From contig CATYZV010000005.1 in assembly GCA_958415865.1 (NCBI GenBank), positions 1-18,673 of the forward strand: a DNA stretch of 18,673 nt. The letters run 5' to 3'. The notes under the pieces were generated by a model. The model was not told where the DNA came from and made no database searches. It worked only from the letters and a program-made list of their open reading frames with translations. Positions 1 through 7,800 of the stretch are shown here, one piece after another. The position numbers and the translations under genes are program-made. How positions within the stretch are numbered: the first letter of the stretch is position 1; each line of letters begins with the position of its first letter. This stretch comes from an uncultured Selenomonadaceae bacterium (GTDB lineage: Bacteria; Bacillota; Negativicutes; Selenomonadales; Selenomonadaceae).

Positions 1-2
1 AC

Positions 3-31
3 ATAATATCATATAGCAAAATCCCTATCAA
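3..31 (-). promoter_or_regulatory. Promoter reading left out of the window
   Basis: On the minus strand there is a -35 box TTGATA (26-31), a 17-base spacer and a -10 box TATTAT (3-8). Both boxes match the sigma-70 consensus at five of six positions. It would drive a minus-strand gene beyond the left edge. The -35 box is one arm of the palindrome TATCAA-TCC-TTGATA (26-40), so the promoter may be controlled by a DNA-binding protein; that part is inference. Confidence 0.45.
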
Positions 32-62
32 TCCTTGATACAAATGTATTTAAAGCAGCTTT
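26..62. repeat. Cluster of three short palindromes next to a -35 box
   Basis: Three inverted repeats follow one another: TATCAA-TCC-TTGATA (26-40), ATACA-AA-TGTAT (38-49) and AAAGC-A-GCTTT (52-62). The first overlaps the -35 box of the leftward promoter. They are compatible with operator sites for a regulator of the gene to the left. No known operator consensus is recognised, and in AT-rich DNA short palindromes can arise by chance. Confidence 0.35.
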
Positions 63-94
63 GAACTAACTTTCCTATATGTGTCAATATGTAT

Positions 95-133
95 AAAAAA
101 ATAGAAAAAGCCGCTGTTTTTATAACAGCGGCT
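95..133 (-). terminator. Rho-independent terminator of the nad-niaP operon
   Basis: A 10-bp GC-rich stem is formed by 109-118 (AGCCGCTGTT) and 124-133, with a 5-base loop. On the minus strand it is followed by a run of T (about 108 down to 95). It lies 10 bases after the niaP stop codon and ends that transcript before the leftward promoter at 3-31. Confidence 0.88.
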
Positions 134-143
134 CTATATCGCA

Positions 144-1454
144 TCAGATATTTTCCAGATTCTTTTGTTTCGTTTCAATGCCGAGAGCAAATACGGTAAT
201 AGCAATTACGACGAAGACAGCGGCGAACATGTAGAATACGGTGTGCATATCGCTGCCTGCTTCAATCATAAAGCCTACGGCGAGCGGTGCGGCCATTCCG
301 CCTAGTCTGCCGATGCAGGCTGCCCAGCCGCTGCCCATGGCACGGATGGCGGTGGGGTAGAGTTCCGGTGTGTAGGTGTAGATTACACCCCATGCCCCGA
401 GGTTGAAGAAGGACATGGCGCAGCCGCATATGATGATGGCTTCGACGGAAGCTGCCTGTCCGAAGAAGTAGCTGGCTATGCCGCTCATCAGGAGGAAGAA
501 GGACAGTGTTATTTTTCTGCCCCATTTGTCGACGAGCCATGCGGCGCAGAAGTAACCGGGCAGCTGGGCAAAGGTCATTAAGAGGACGTATTCAAATGTC
601 TTGACGAAGGCGAAGCCTTGGTTGTAGACGATGGCGGGCAGCCAGGTGAAGATGCCGTAGTAGCTGTAGACAATGCCAAACCATACTATCCAGAGCATTA
701 TGGTGCGGGCGAGGTATTTGCTCGACCAGAGGTCTTTGAGCGATGCTTTGACTGCCGGCTGTTCGGGCATTGCTTTTAATTCGCCTTTGTATTTTACGCC
801 GAGTTTTGCTTCTAGGTCATTTACTATCTGGTTTGCTTCTTCTATGCGGCCTTTTGACAATAAATAGCGCACTGATTCGGGCATGTGCAGGCGGATGAAG
901 AAGACGTAGACTGCGGGCAGTGCGCCGATGATAAAGGCGTAATGCCAGCCGTAGACGGGTATGAACATATAGGCGATGCAGGCTGCGCAGATCCAGCCTA
1001 CGCCCCAGAAGCTTTCGAGCAGTACGATAAATCTGCCGCGCAGGTTGGTCGGTGCGTATTCCGACATCAACGTTGCCGCTACAGGCAGTTCGCCGCCCAG
1101 CCCGAAGCCTACAAAAAAGCGGAACAATAGCAGTGATTCATAACTCCATGACAAAGCACAGAGACCTGTCGCCACACTGTATAGAATGACAGTCGCAGAA
1201 AATACGGTTTTTCTGCCGAATTTGTCGGCGATGGCTCCGGCTACGACGGCACCGAGTGCCATTCCTACAAGTCCGATGCTGCCGATGGCTCCCATCTGGC
1301 TGGCACCGAGCCCCCATTCTTTGCCGAGCACAGGCAGTACAAAGGCTATCAGCCCCGTGTCCATAGCGTCAAACAGCCAGCCAAGGCCGGTTATGAACAG
1401 CAGTTTGTAATGAAAGCTGCCGACGGGAAGAGCTTCTAAACGTTGAAGTAACAT
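144..1454 (-). CDS. niaP: Niacin/nicotinamide MFS transporter NiaP
   Basis: This 436-residue protein is a 12-segment major facilitator of the sugar-porter-like branch that should import nicotinate across the cytoplasmic membrane. Seen in the sequence: a GLGWLFDAMDTG opening in TM1, the loop ADKFGRK after TM2, the GFGLGGELPVAA segment, RGRFIVLLESFWGVGW in the middle of the first half, the PESVRYL motif before the central cytoplasmic loop, and FEYVLLMTFAQLPGYF plus DKWGRK in the second half. These closely follow Bacillus subtilis NiaP (YceI) as I remember it. The ATG at 1452-1454 has the ribosome site AGAGG (1461-1465) six bases upstream. It is the last gene after nadA, nadB and nadC, which supports niacin as substrate over a sugar or aromatic acid. 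A long inverted repeat separates it from nadC and may set its expression independently. Confidence 0.88.
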   Translation of the reverse strand: MLLQRLEALPVGSFHYKLLFITGLGWLFDAMDTGLIAFVLPVLGKEWGLGASQMGAIGSIGLVGMALGAVVAGAIADKFGRKTVFSATVILYSVATGLCALSWSYESLLLFRFFVGFGLGGELPVAATLMSEYAPTNLRGRFIVLLESFWGVGWICAACIAYMFIPVYGWHYAFIIGALPAVYVFFIRLHMPESVRYLLSKGRIEEANQIVNDLEAKLGVKYKGELKAMPEQPAVKASLKDLWSSKYLARTIMLWIVWFGIVYSYYGIFTWLPAIVYNQGFAFVKTFEYVLLMTFAQLPGYFCAAWLVDKWGRKITLSFFLLMSGIASYFFGQAASVEAIIICGCAMSFFNLGAWGVIYTYTPELYPTAIRAMGSGWAACIGRLGGMAAPLAVGFMIEAGSDMHTVFYMFAAVFVVIAITVFALGIETKQKNLENI

Positions 1455-1487
1455 ATCTATCCTCTTTCTAAAAAGTAAAACGAATAA

Positions 1488-1537
1488 ATAAGAGTATCTA
1501 TTGTTTTCCGCTTAACTTCCAAAATAGATACTCTTAT
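1488..1537 (-). repeat. 15-bp inverted repeat between nadC and niaP
   Basis: ATAAGAGTATCTATT (1488-1502) is perfectly complementary to 1523-1537, with 20 bases between the arms. On the minus strand the second arm is followed by a T-rich stretch (TTATTCGTTTTACTTTTT, down to 1470). The RNA could therefore form an AU-rich hairpin that acts as a weak or conditional terminator, or as a processing or stability element between nadC and niaP. A weak promoter-like pair (TTGGAA at 1517-1522, TAGATA at 1495-1500, 16-base spacer) lies inside it, so a DNA operator is another reading. Confidence 0.6.
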
Positions 1538-1543
1538 ACATAA

Positions 1544-2401
1544 TTAAATCCTATGCAGATGCTTGAGTGATAAATCCAGTATCGGTGCTGAGTGGGTCAA
1601 AGCACCGCTGGAGATGTAGTCCACGCCGATATCTGCGAGTTTTTTTACGTTGTCGCGCGTTACATTGCCGGAACATTCCGTTTCAGCTCTGCCGGCTATT
1701 ATGGTGATGGCTTCTTTCATCATGTCGTGCGTCATATTGTCAAGCATGATTATATCTGCTCCTGCTTCTACGGCTTCTTTAACCATAGCGAGGGTTTCAC
1801 ATTCAATTTCAATTTTACGCACGAAAGGAGCGTAGGCTTTTGCCATTTCTACGGCACGTTTGACACTGCCGGCCGCGCCTATATGATTATCCTTGAGCAG
1901 TACGCCGTCAGATAGGTTGTAGCGGTGGTTAAAGCCTCCGCCGATGCTGACAGCGTATTTTTCAAAAATCTTCATATTAGGGGTTGTCTTGCGCGTATCC
2001 AACAGTTTGGTCTTAGTACCTTCTAGCCACTGCGCCATCTGATGCGTATAAGTGGCAATGCCGCTCATGCGCTGCAAGTAATTTAATGCTACGCGTTCAC
2101 CGGACAGCAGCACGCGGATATCGCCGGTGATCTTGCCGAGCAGCTGTCCTTTTTGTACGGTGTCGCCGTCTTTGACGGTGAATGCGCAGTGCGTTTCTCC
2201 GTCGAGCAGTTTAAATACGCGCTCAAATACGGGCAGTCCGGCAATGATGCCGTCCGCTTTGCAGATGAGTTCTACTTCGCCTGGGCAGGACTCCGGCATT
2301 ATGGCACTGGTACTGACATCTTCATTTGTAATATCTTCGCGCAGAGCTGACAGCAGTAAGGGATCAACGTTTAATTTCAGTGATATTTTATCTAAGATCA
2401 T
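1544..2401 (-). CDS. nadC: Quinolinate (nicotinate-nucleotide) phosphoribosyltransferase
   Basis: NadC condenses quinolinate with PRPP and decarboxylates it to nicotinate mononucleotide, joining the de novo route to NAD. From the chosen start it has 285 residues, the family's usual length. Visible landmarks: LREDIT near residues 20-24, GERVALNYLQRMSGIAT (101-117) with PRPP-binding Arg103, DTRKTTP (135-141), HRYNLSDGVLLKDNHI (159-174), IEIECET (197-203), MLDNM (219-223) and the glycine-rich end SGALTHSAP (265-273). The start is ambiguous. An ATG at 2413 would give 289 residues, but the ATG at 2401 overlaps the nadB stop as ATGA, the usual arrangement for translational coupling, and gives the better N terminus. 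Neither start has a strong ribosome site. Confidence 0.95.
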   Translation of the reverse strand: MILDKISLKLNVDPLLLSALREDITNEDVSTSAIMPESCPGEVELICKADGIIAGLPVFERVFKLLDGETHCAFTVKDGDTVQKGQLLGKITGDIRVLLSGERVALNYLQRMSGIATYTHQMAQWLEGTKTKLLDTRKTTPNMKIFEKYAVSIGGGFNHRYNLSDGVLLKDNHIGAAGSVKRAVEMAKAYAPFVRKIEIECETLAMVKEAVEAGADIIMLDNMTHDMMKEAITIIAGRAETECSGNVTRDNVKKLADIGVDYISSGALTHSAPILDLSLKHLHRI

Positions 2402-3738
2402 TTTACGGCACACATACTTTCTTTTTCAGCTCGTTCTCTATCCATTTCTGCCAATACTTCTTGCTTGTACTGCATCTGCAGTTTTTCATCAGAAGCGATT
2501 GCAGAAGCTGCGCGGTCTGCCTGCTGAGCAAAAGCCGCATCAGTCATAGTGTCATCGCTCCAGAGCTTCGTTATCTGATTAGCTGCTCTTTCTGCAAATA
2601 CAAGACCTTCCAGCAGTGAGTTGCTGGCGAGGCGGTTCTTGCCGTGCACGCCGTTGCAGCTCGTTTCACCGACAGCGTATAGATTGTCCATCGTAGTCTT
2701 GCTGTACTTATCTACATGGATACCGCCCATGAAGTAGTGCTGTGCCGGAGTGATGGGAATCCACTGCTTGGTAGCATCAAAGCCTTCTTCTTTGCATTTT
2801 TCGTAGATATGCGGGAAATGATGCAGGATGGTATCTTCGCCGAGCACTGTCATATCGAGCCATACGTAAGGCATATTATCCTTTGCCATCTGCTTTTTGA
2901 TTTCAGCCGTCATGAGGTCGCGGGGCAGTACTTCATTGGCAAAACGCTTGCCGTCCTTGCCATAGAGCTTAGCTCCTTCACCACGCACGGATTCTGAGAT
3001 CAGAAAGCTTCTGCCGGGTTTGGTCGAGTAGAGAGAAGTCGGATGAATCTGTACGTAGTCGATGTTTTCCAGTTCGATATTGTGGCGCATGGCAATAGCG
3101 ATAGCATCGCCCGTCAAATGCGGGAAATTGGTGGAATGGTGATATAATCCGCCCACACCGCCGCTGGCGAGAATCGTCTGATTGGATTTTACTGCCAGAT
3201 ATGAGCCGTCTTTAGCACGAGCCAAGATGCCCTGACATCTGCCGTCTGCTTCAATTATATCCAACATTGTAGTGAAGTCGAGGATTTTGACGTTGGGCAG
3301 CTTGCGCACTGCTGCCAGAAGCTTGCGAGTTATTTCCTTGCCGGTGATGTCTTCGTGAAACAGGATACGCGGACGCGAATGGCAGCCTTCACGGGTGTAG
3401 TCCAATTCTCCGTCTTTTGTCCGAGCAAAGTCTACGCCGTAATCTATCAGCTGATTGATGACAGAGCGCGACGAACGGATCATTATGTCGACCGATTCGC
3501 GGCGGTTTTCGTAATGACCTGCCTTGAGCGTATCTTCCATGAAGCTGTCGTAGTCATTTTCATCATGCAGTACGCAGATGCCGCCCTGTGCCAGATAGGA
3601 ATCACTGTTTTCCACTTCGTCCTTCGTTATCATCAGCACCTGTTTATCACTAGGCAGATGCAGCGCAGCGAACAGCCCGCTTGCACCTGTGCCGACTATC
3701 AGCACATCTGTCTTGATCGTATTCATATTGTTATCCAT
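2398..3738 (-). CDS. nadB: L-aspartate oxidase
   Basis: NadB is an FAD enzyme of the succinate dehydrogenase/fumarate reductase flavoprotein family that oxidises L-aspartate to iminoaspartate for NadA. Seen: the FAD-binding GTGASG at residues 16-21, SDSYLAQGGI (45-54), TREGCHSRPRILF (115-127) with the family's active-site glutamate (Glu117), QIHPTSLY (230-237), SESVRGEGA (248-256), PRDLMTAEI (272-280) with the catalytic-type arginine, and QHYFMGGI plus GKNRLASNSLLEG in the last third. At 446 residues it is about 90 shorter than the Escherichia coli enzyme; what is missing is the C-terminal helical part. A TTG at 3741 could extend it by one codon, but the ATG at 3738 has the strong site AAGAAGG (3747-3753) eight bases upstream. 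That site begins at the nadA stop codon. Confidence 0.95.
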   Translation of the reverse strand: MDNNMNTIKTDVLIVGTGASGLFAALHLPSDKQVLMITKDEVENSDSYLAQGGICVLHDENDYDSFMEDTLKAGHYENRRESVDIMIRSSRSVINQLIDYGVDFARTKDGELDYTREGCHSRPRILFHEDITGKEITRKLLAAVRKLPNVKILDFTTMLDIIEADGRCQGILARAKDGSYLAVKSNQTILASGGVGGLYHHSTNFPHLTGDAIAIAMRHNIELENIDYVQIHPTSLYSTKPGRSFLISESVRGEGAKLYGKDGKRFANEVLPRDLMTAEIKKQMAKDNMPYVWLDMTVLGEDTILHHFPHIYEKCKEEGFDATKQWIPITPAQHYFMGGIHVDKYSKTTMDNLYAVGETSCNGVHGKNRLASNSLLEGLVFAERAANQITKLWSDDTMTDAAFAQQADRAASAIASDEKLQMQYKQEVLAEMDRERAEKESMCAVK

Positions 3739-3746
3739 CAAAAATA

Positions 3747-3753
3747 CCTTCTT
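3747..3753 (-). promoter_or_regulatory. Ribosome binding site of nadB
   Basis: AAGAAGG on the minus strand lies eight bases from the ATG at 3738 and directly after the nadA stop codon (3754-3756). It favours the ATG over the upstream TTG as the nadB start. Confidence 0.75.
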
Positions 3754-4662
3754 TTACTTTGCCAGTTCCAACATTCTAGCTAGAACTTTCTTCGATTTTT
3801 CACTGACTGCATCGTCTACGAATACTTCATTTGATTCATCGCGCAGGCAGTTTCTGAGTTTTTCCAGTGAAACCTTCTTCATATTTACGCAGTACTGATC
3901 AGACATCGCCGGATAGAATTTCTTTTCCGGATTGCGCGTTTTCAGCTCGTACATAACGCCGTCTTCCGTGCCGATGATAAATTCCTTGGCATCGGATTTC
4001 GTAGCGTAGTCGATAATGCCGGAGGTACTGCCGATGTAATCAGCCATGGCAAGGACTTCTTTCGGACATTCAGGATGAGCCAGAAACAGAGCATGGGGAT
4101 GAGCCTGCTGAGCCTGTTTTACAAATGTAGTCTTTATGGATTCATGACGGGGGCAGAAACCGTTGTTGCAGATGATATTCTTGTCCGGCACCTGAGTGCT
4201 GACGTAGTAGCCCAGATTTTTGTCCGGAACGAAGAATATATTTTTGTTCGGCAGCTTCTTCACGATTTTCACAGCGTTCGATGAGGTTACGCAGACATCG
4301 GATACAGTCTTTAATTCCGCCGTAGAATTAATATAGCAGACGACAGCGAGGTCGTCGTATTTTTCCCGCATTTCCTTGACTTTTGCTACCGTAGCCATAT
4401 GCGCCATCGGGCAGTCCGCCATCAGATCCGGCATCAGAACTTTCTTGTCGGGATTTAAAATCTTGGCACTTTCACCCATGAAGCGCACGCCGGCGAACAC
4501 GATGATCTTCGCGTCCGTTTCTTTTGCCTTCTTTGCCAGATAAAAAGAATCGCCTATGTAGTCAGCAATCTCCTGCACGTCATCAGGTACGTAGTAATGC
4601 GCCAGAATGACGGCATTTTTTTCCTTCTTGAGACGTTCGATTTCGTCCTGTATAAATTCCAT
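3754..4662 (-). CDS. nadA: Quinolinate synthase A
   Basis: NadA condenses iminoaspartate with dihydroxyacetone phosphate to quinolinate and carries an oxygen-sensitive [4Fe-4S] cluster. From the ATG at 4662 it has 302 residues, the size of the compact NadA type. The three cluster cysteines are visible at residues 84 (MADCPMAH), 170 (NNGFCPRH) and 258 (QYCVNMKK). Other family motifs are ILAHYYVPDDVQEIADYIGDS (19-39), VCYINSTAELK (108-118), SSNAVKIV, HPECP (196-200) and GTEDGV. The frame is open up to a TTG at 4704, but the extra 14 residues do not resemble the family. A site AAAGGAG lies upstream of the ATG at the unusually long distance of about 15 bases. It is the first gene of the operon and precedes nadB by a few bases. 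Confidence 0.95.
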   Translation of the reverse strand: MEFIQDEIERLKKEKNAVILAHYYVPDDVQEIADYIGDSFYLAKKAKETDAKIIVFAGVRFMGESAKILNPDKKVLMPDLMADCPMAHMATVAKVKEMREKYDDLAVVCYINSTAELKTVSDVCVTSSNAVKIVKKLPNKNIFFVPDKNLGYYVSTQVPDKNIICNNGFCPRHESIKTTFVKQAQQAHPHALFLAHPECPKEVLAMADYIGSTSGIIDYATKSDAKEFIIGTEDGVMYELKTRNPEKKFYPAMSDQYCVNMKKVSLEKLRNCLRDESNEVFVDDAVSEKSKKVLARMLELAK

Positions 4663-4733
4663 GATGTGTATAATAATCTCCTTTGGCTCAAAGTTCAAAT
4701 ACAAGTGAATACAGTATCTTTCATTTGTTTGAC

Positions 4734-4762
4734 ATTATACATTAATTCTTTACAGCTGACAA
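4734..4762 (-). promoter_or_regulatory. Promoter of the nadABC-niaP operon
   Basis: On the minus strand a -35 box TTGTCA (4757-4762), a 17-base spacer and a perfect -10 box TATAAT (4734-4739) stand about 70 bases before the nadA ATG. The -35 box is covered by the operator-like repeat at 4752-4769, which fits repression when niacin or NAD is plentiful. Confidence 0.7.
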
Positions 4763-4769
4763 GACAGCT
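4752..4769. promoter_or_regulatory. Operator-like repeat over the nad -35 box
   Basis: The plus strand holds ACAGCT-GACAAG-ACAGCT, a direct repeat of 12-base period. The same stretch read as AGCTG-ACAAGA-CAGCT (4754-4769) is an inverted repeat. It covers the nad -35 box and touches the -35 candidate of divergent addB. NiaR, the niacin-responsive repressor of nad and niaP genes in Bacillota, is the natural candidate regulator. The minus-strand core TGTCTTGTCA looks similar to the NiaR sites I recall, but I could not compare it with a motif matrix. Confidence 0.4.
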
Positions 4770-4795
4770 TGCTGATATAAATTTTATGGTAAAAT
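4769..4795 (+). promoter_or_regulatory. Candidate addB promoter
   Basis: An extended -10, TGGTAAAAT (4787-4795), stands about 45 bases before addB. A possible -35 box TTGCTG (4769-4774) is 15 bases upstream, shorter than usual. The extended -10 could compensate. It is divergent from the nad promoter and adjoins its operator-like repeat. Confidence 0.4.
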
Positions 4796-4828
4796 ATGAT
4801 AAACAAGAACGTAGTCTATTATATGTAT

Positions 4829-4834
4829 AGGAGG
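4829..4834 (+). promoter_or_regulatory. Ribosome binding site of addB
   Basis: AGGAGG, a full-strength site, ends only two bases before the ATG at 4837 but eight bases before the in-frame TTG at 4843. The spacing favours TTG as the addB start. Confidence 0.65.
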
Positions 4835-4842
4835 TTATGCTA

Positions 4843-7800
4843 TTGTTGGAATTCATCATCGGACGCGCAGGAACGGGTAAGACGCAGCTGTGCCTTGAGG
4901 CTGTATGTGAACGGCTCAAAAAGGCACCTCAGGGAAGTCCGCTCGTGCTGCTCGTGCCTGACCATATGACATTTGCCGTGGAAAAACAGCTTGCTTTAAT
5001 GATGAATCGGCAGGGAGGTTTTTCACGCGCTTACGTGCTGGGCATGAGCCGCTTGGCTTATCAAGTGCTGCAGCGGTGCGGCGGTGCGCTGCATCCTCAT
5101 CTAAGTGAAGTGGGAAAACAGCTGCTGCTCTCGCGCGTGCTCAGTTCGCAAAAACTGTCAGTTCTCGCCAAGGCGGCGCGGCAGCACCATTTTACTTCAT
5201 CGGTAGCGGGCATTATCGAGGAGTTAAAGACGGCAGGCATCAGTGCAGGGCAGCTGAGGGATTTGACGCAGCTGCTAGACAATGAAACACTGCGTCATAA
5301 ATTAAATGATCTCGCCAATATTTACAGCGGCTTGGATGAACAGATGGCAGGCAGGTATCACGACAGTGAAGATATTATGACGCTGGCTATTGAACGCCTG
5401 GCAAAATGCAGCTGGCTGCGCGGTGCGGAAATATGGATTGACGGCTTTGATGCGTTCAACGCTCAGCATTTATCGGTCATTGAACAGCTGCTCAAATTGG
5501 CATCAAATATTCATCTGACGCTCTGCATCAATAATTTAAATTTAGTGGAACACGAAGCTGAAACGGCATTATTTCACCGCCAGTACATCGTCTACAGTCA
5601 GGTGCGCAGCATAGCAGATAAGCTGGAGGTGCCTGTATCGGTGCATCAGCTGACGGATAATCACCGCAGTGCAAAAGCAGATTTGAAGTACATTGAACAG
5701 CGTTTATTTGCATTTCCCCTAAAGGAAAGCCCCGCACATGGCGGGCTGCATATCGTTGAAGCCGCGAACCGCCGCTTGGAATGTGAGGCAGCGGCAGCTG
5801 ATATGCTGCGCTTGACCCGCGAAGAAGGATACCGCCACAGCGATATCGGCATACTATTGCGCAGTGAAGATGAATACAGCGAGCTAGTGCAGAGGGTATT
5901 GCAGGATTACGCCATTCCCTGCTTCAGCGACAGCAAGCGGCAGTCAGCTCACCATCCCTTGGCAGAATTGATGCGCTCCGTGCTGGAGGCAATGCGCACT
6001 TGGCAGTATGAGCCGCTGTTCCGCGCCTTTAAGACGGATTTCTTCGCTGCTTCACGCACGGAAATTGACGAATTAGAAAATTATGTGCTGTCATTCGGCA
6101 TACGCGGCACGAAGCTATGGCTGAGCGGTAATGACTGGAAGTTCAGCCGCCTCAGCCAAATCGATGCTGATACTTTGACCGTTGACGATGATGAACAGGC
6201 TGAGCTTGCCAAGATAAACGATATACGCCGCCGCTTGGCTGAACCGCTCAGTTTATTTTACCGGCAGATACATGAGGCCGATACGGCTGAGGATTTCACC
6301 AGAGCTATGTATGACATTCTGACAGCTTTGGAGGTTCCGCAAAAGCTTGACGAATGGCAGCGCACGACTCAAGAACACGGCGATGCGGCACTTGCAAAAG
6401 AACATCAGCAAATATGGAACAGCATTGTAGAACTTATGGACCAGATAGTGCAGACGTGCGGCACTGACCAGATGAAGCTGAAGGATTACGAACAGCTGAT
6501 CAACGACGGGCTGGACAGCATACAGATCGCTTTGATACCGCCTGGCTCGGATTACGTAACGATTGCTCCGTTTGAGCATAACACGCTGAATAACAAGCGT
6601 GCGATTTATATTCTCGGTGCCAATGAAGGCATGATGCCGCGACGAAGCCGCAGTGAGGGCTTGCTAAGCGATGCTGAGCGGCTGCTGATGGCCGGCATAG
6701 GCATAAATATCTCAAGCGGTGCCTGCGAGGATAATTTTGCCGAGCGGTATCTGCTGTACAAGGGCTTTTCCCTGCCGACGAATTATCTTTGGGCTTCGTA
6801 CGCTCTAGCCGATGCTGACGGCAGAGGCTTGGAAAAATCTATTTTGATTTCGCGGCTTTTAAAGATACTGCCGCAGGCTCATTTTACATCCATACCACTT
6901 GAGACGATTTTACAGCACAGAGATATACAGGTAACGACAAAACGCCGCTGTCTGTCCAATCTCACCTCTGCACTGCGCAAGTACAGTGAAGGCAGCAAAA
7001 TAGAGCCGTACTGGAATGACGTTTACAACCTGCTGCGAGATGATACTGCCCTGCCGCTAAAAACAGCCTTCGGCGGACTGTTTGCCTCTGCTCCGCACGA
7101 TTTTCTGCCGCCCAAGCTTGCAGCTGAAGTCTACGCACAGCGCAAAGTCCTGCGCGGCAGCGTTACGCGCTTTGAAGAATTTTACAGATGTCCCTTCCGC
7201 CACTTCGTTCATTATGCTCTGCATCTGCAAGAGCGCGGAGAATTCAAATTTGCCGCACCGAATCTCGGCGTACTGCTCCATGCCGTCATGCACCGTTTCG
7301 GAGCTAAGCTGGAGCATGAACAGCGCAGCTGGGATTCTGTAGCACCGGAAGAATGCCGCTCACTCTGCCATGAGATAGTCGAAGATATAGCTCCGCGCCT
7401 GCAAAACAGCATACTGCTGAGTTCCGGCCGCTACAAGCATCTGCTCGATAGGATTGAATTATTGGCATCGGCCTCACTGCAGCATTTGATTGAATTTGCC
7501 AAGCACAGCCGCTTCCAGCCCCGTGCCTTGGAACAGCAGTTCGGAGGCAGGAGCGATATGCAGCCTCTGTTATTTGATGATGAAAGCGGCTGTAAAATAG
7601 AGGTAACGGGACAGATAGACCGCATTGACATCTCAGGCGGCTACTATCTCGTCATCGACTACAAATCCGGCAGAGCGATGATAAATCTATTGCAGGTCTA
7701 CTACGGGCTTCGCCTGCAGCTTTTAACGTATCTGCTCGCCGCAAAAAATGCCGCAATGCTGCTCTGCAATATGCCGCAGGCTGTACCGGCAGGTATACTA

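Noticed and set aside
885..1410. Plus-strand open frames inside niaP
   Set aside because: They lack ribosome sites, have biased compositions and lie wholly antisense to a clearly recognised transporter.
144..1454. Sugar or aromatic-acid porter instead of niacin transporter
   Set aside because: The PESVRYL motif is shared across the branch, but close similarity to B. subtilis NiaP along the whole length and linkage to nadABC favour niacin.
3754..4704. nadA extended to the TTG at 4704
   Set aside because: The 14 extra residues encode the upstream purine-rich site and have no family similarity; the ATG at 4662 gives the normal length.
7057..7412. Frames on both strands within the 3' half of addB
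   Set aside because: They are shadows of the addB frame, which carries the iron-sulphur and nuclease motifs without interruption.
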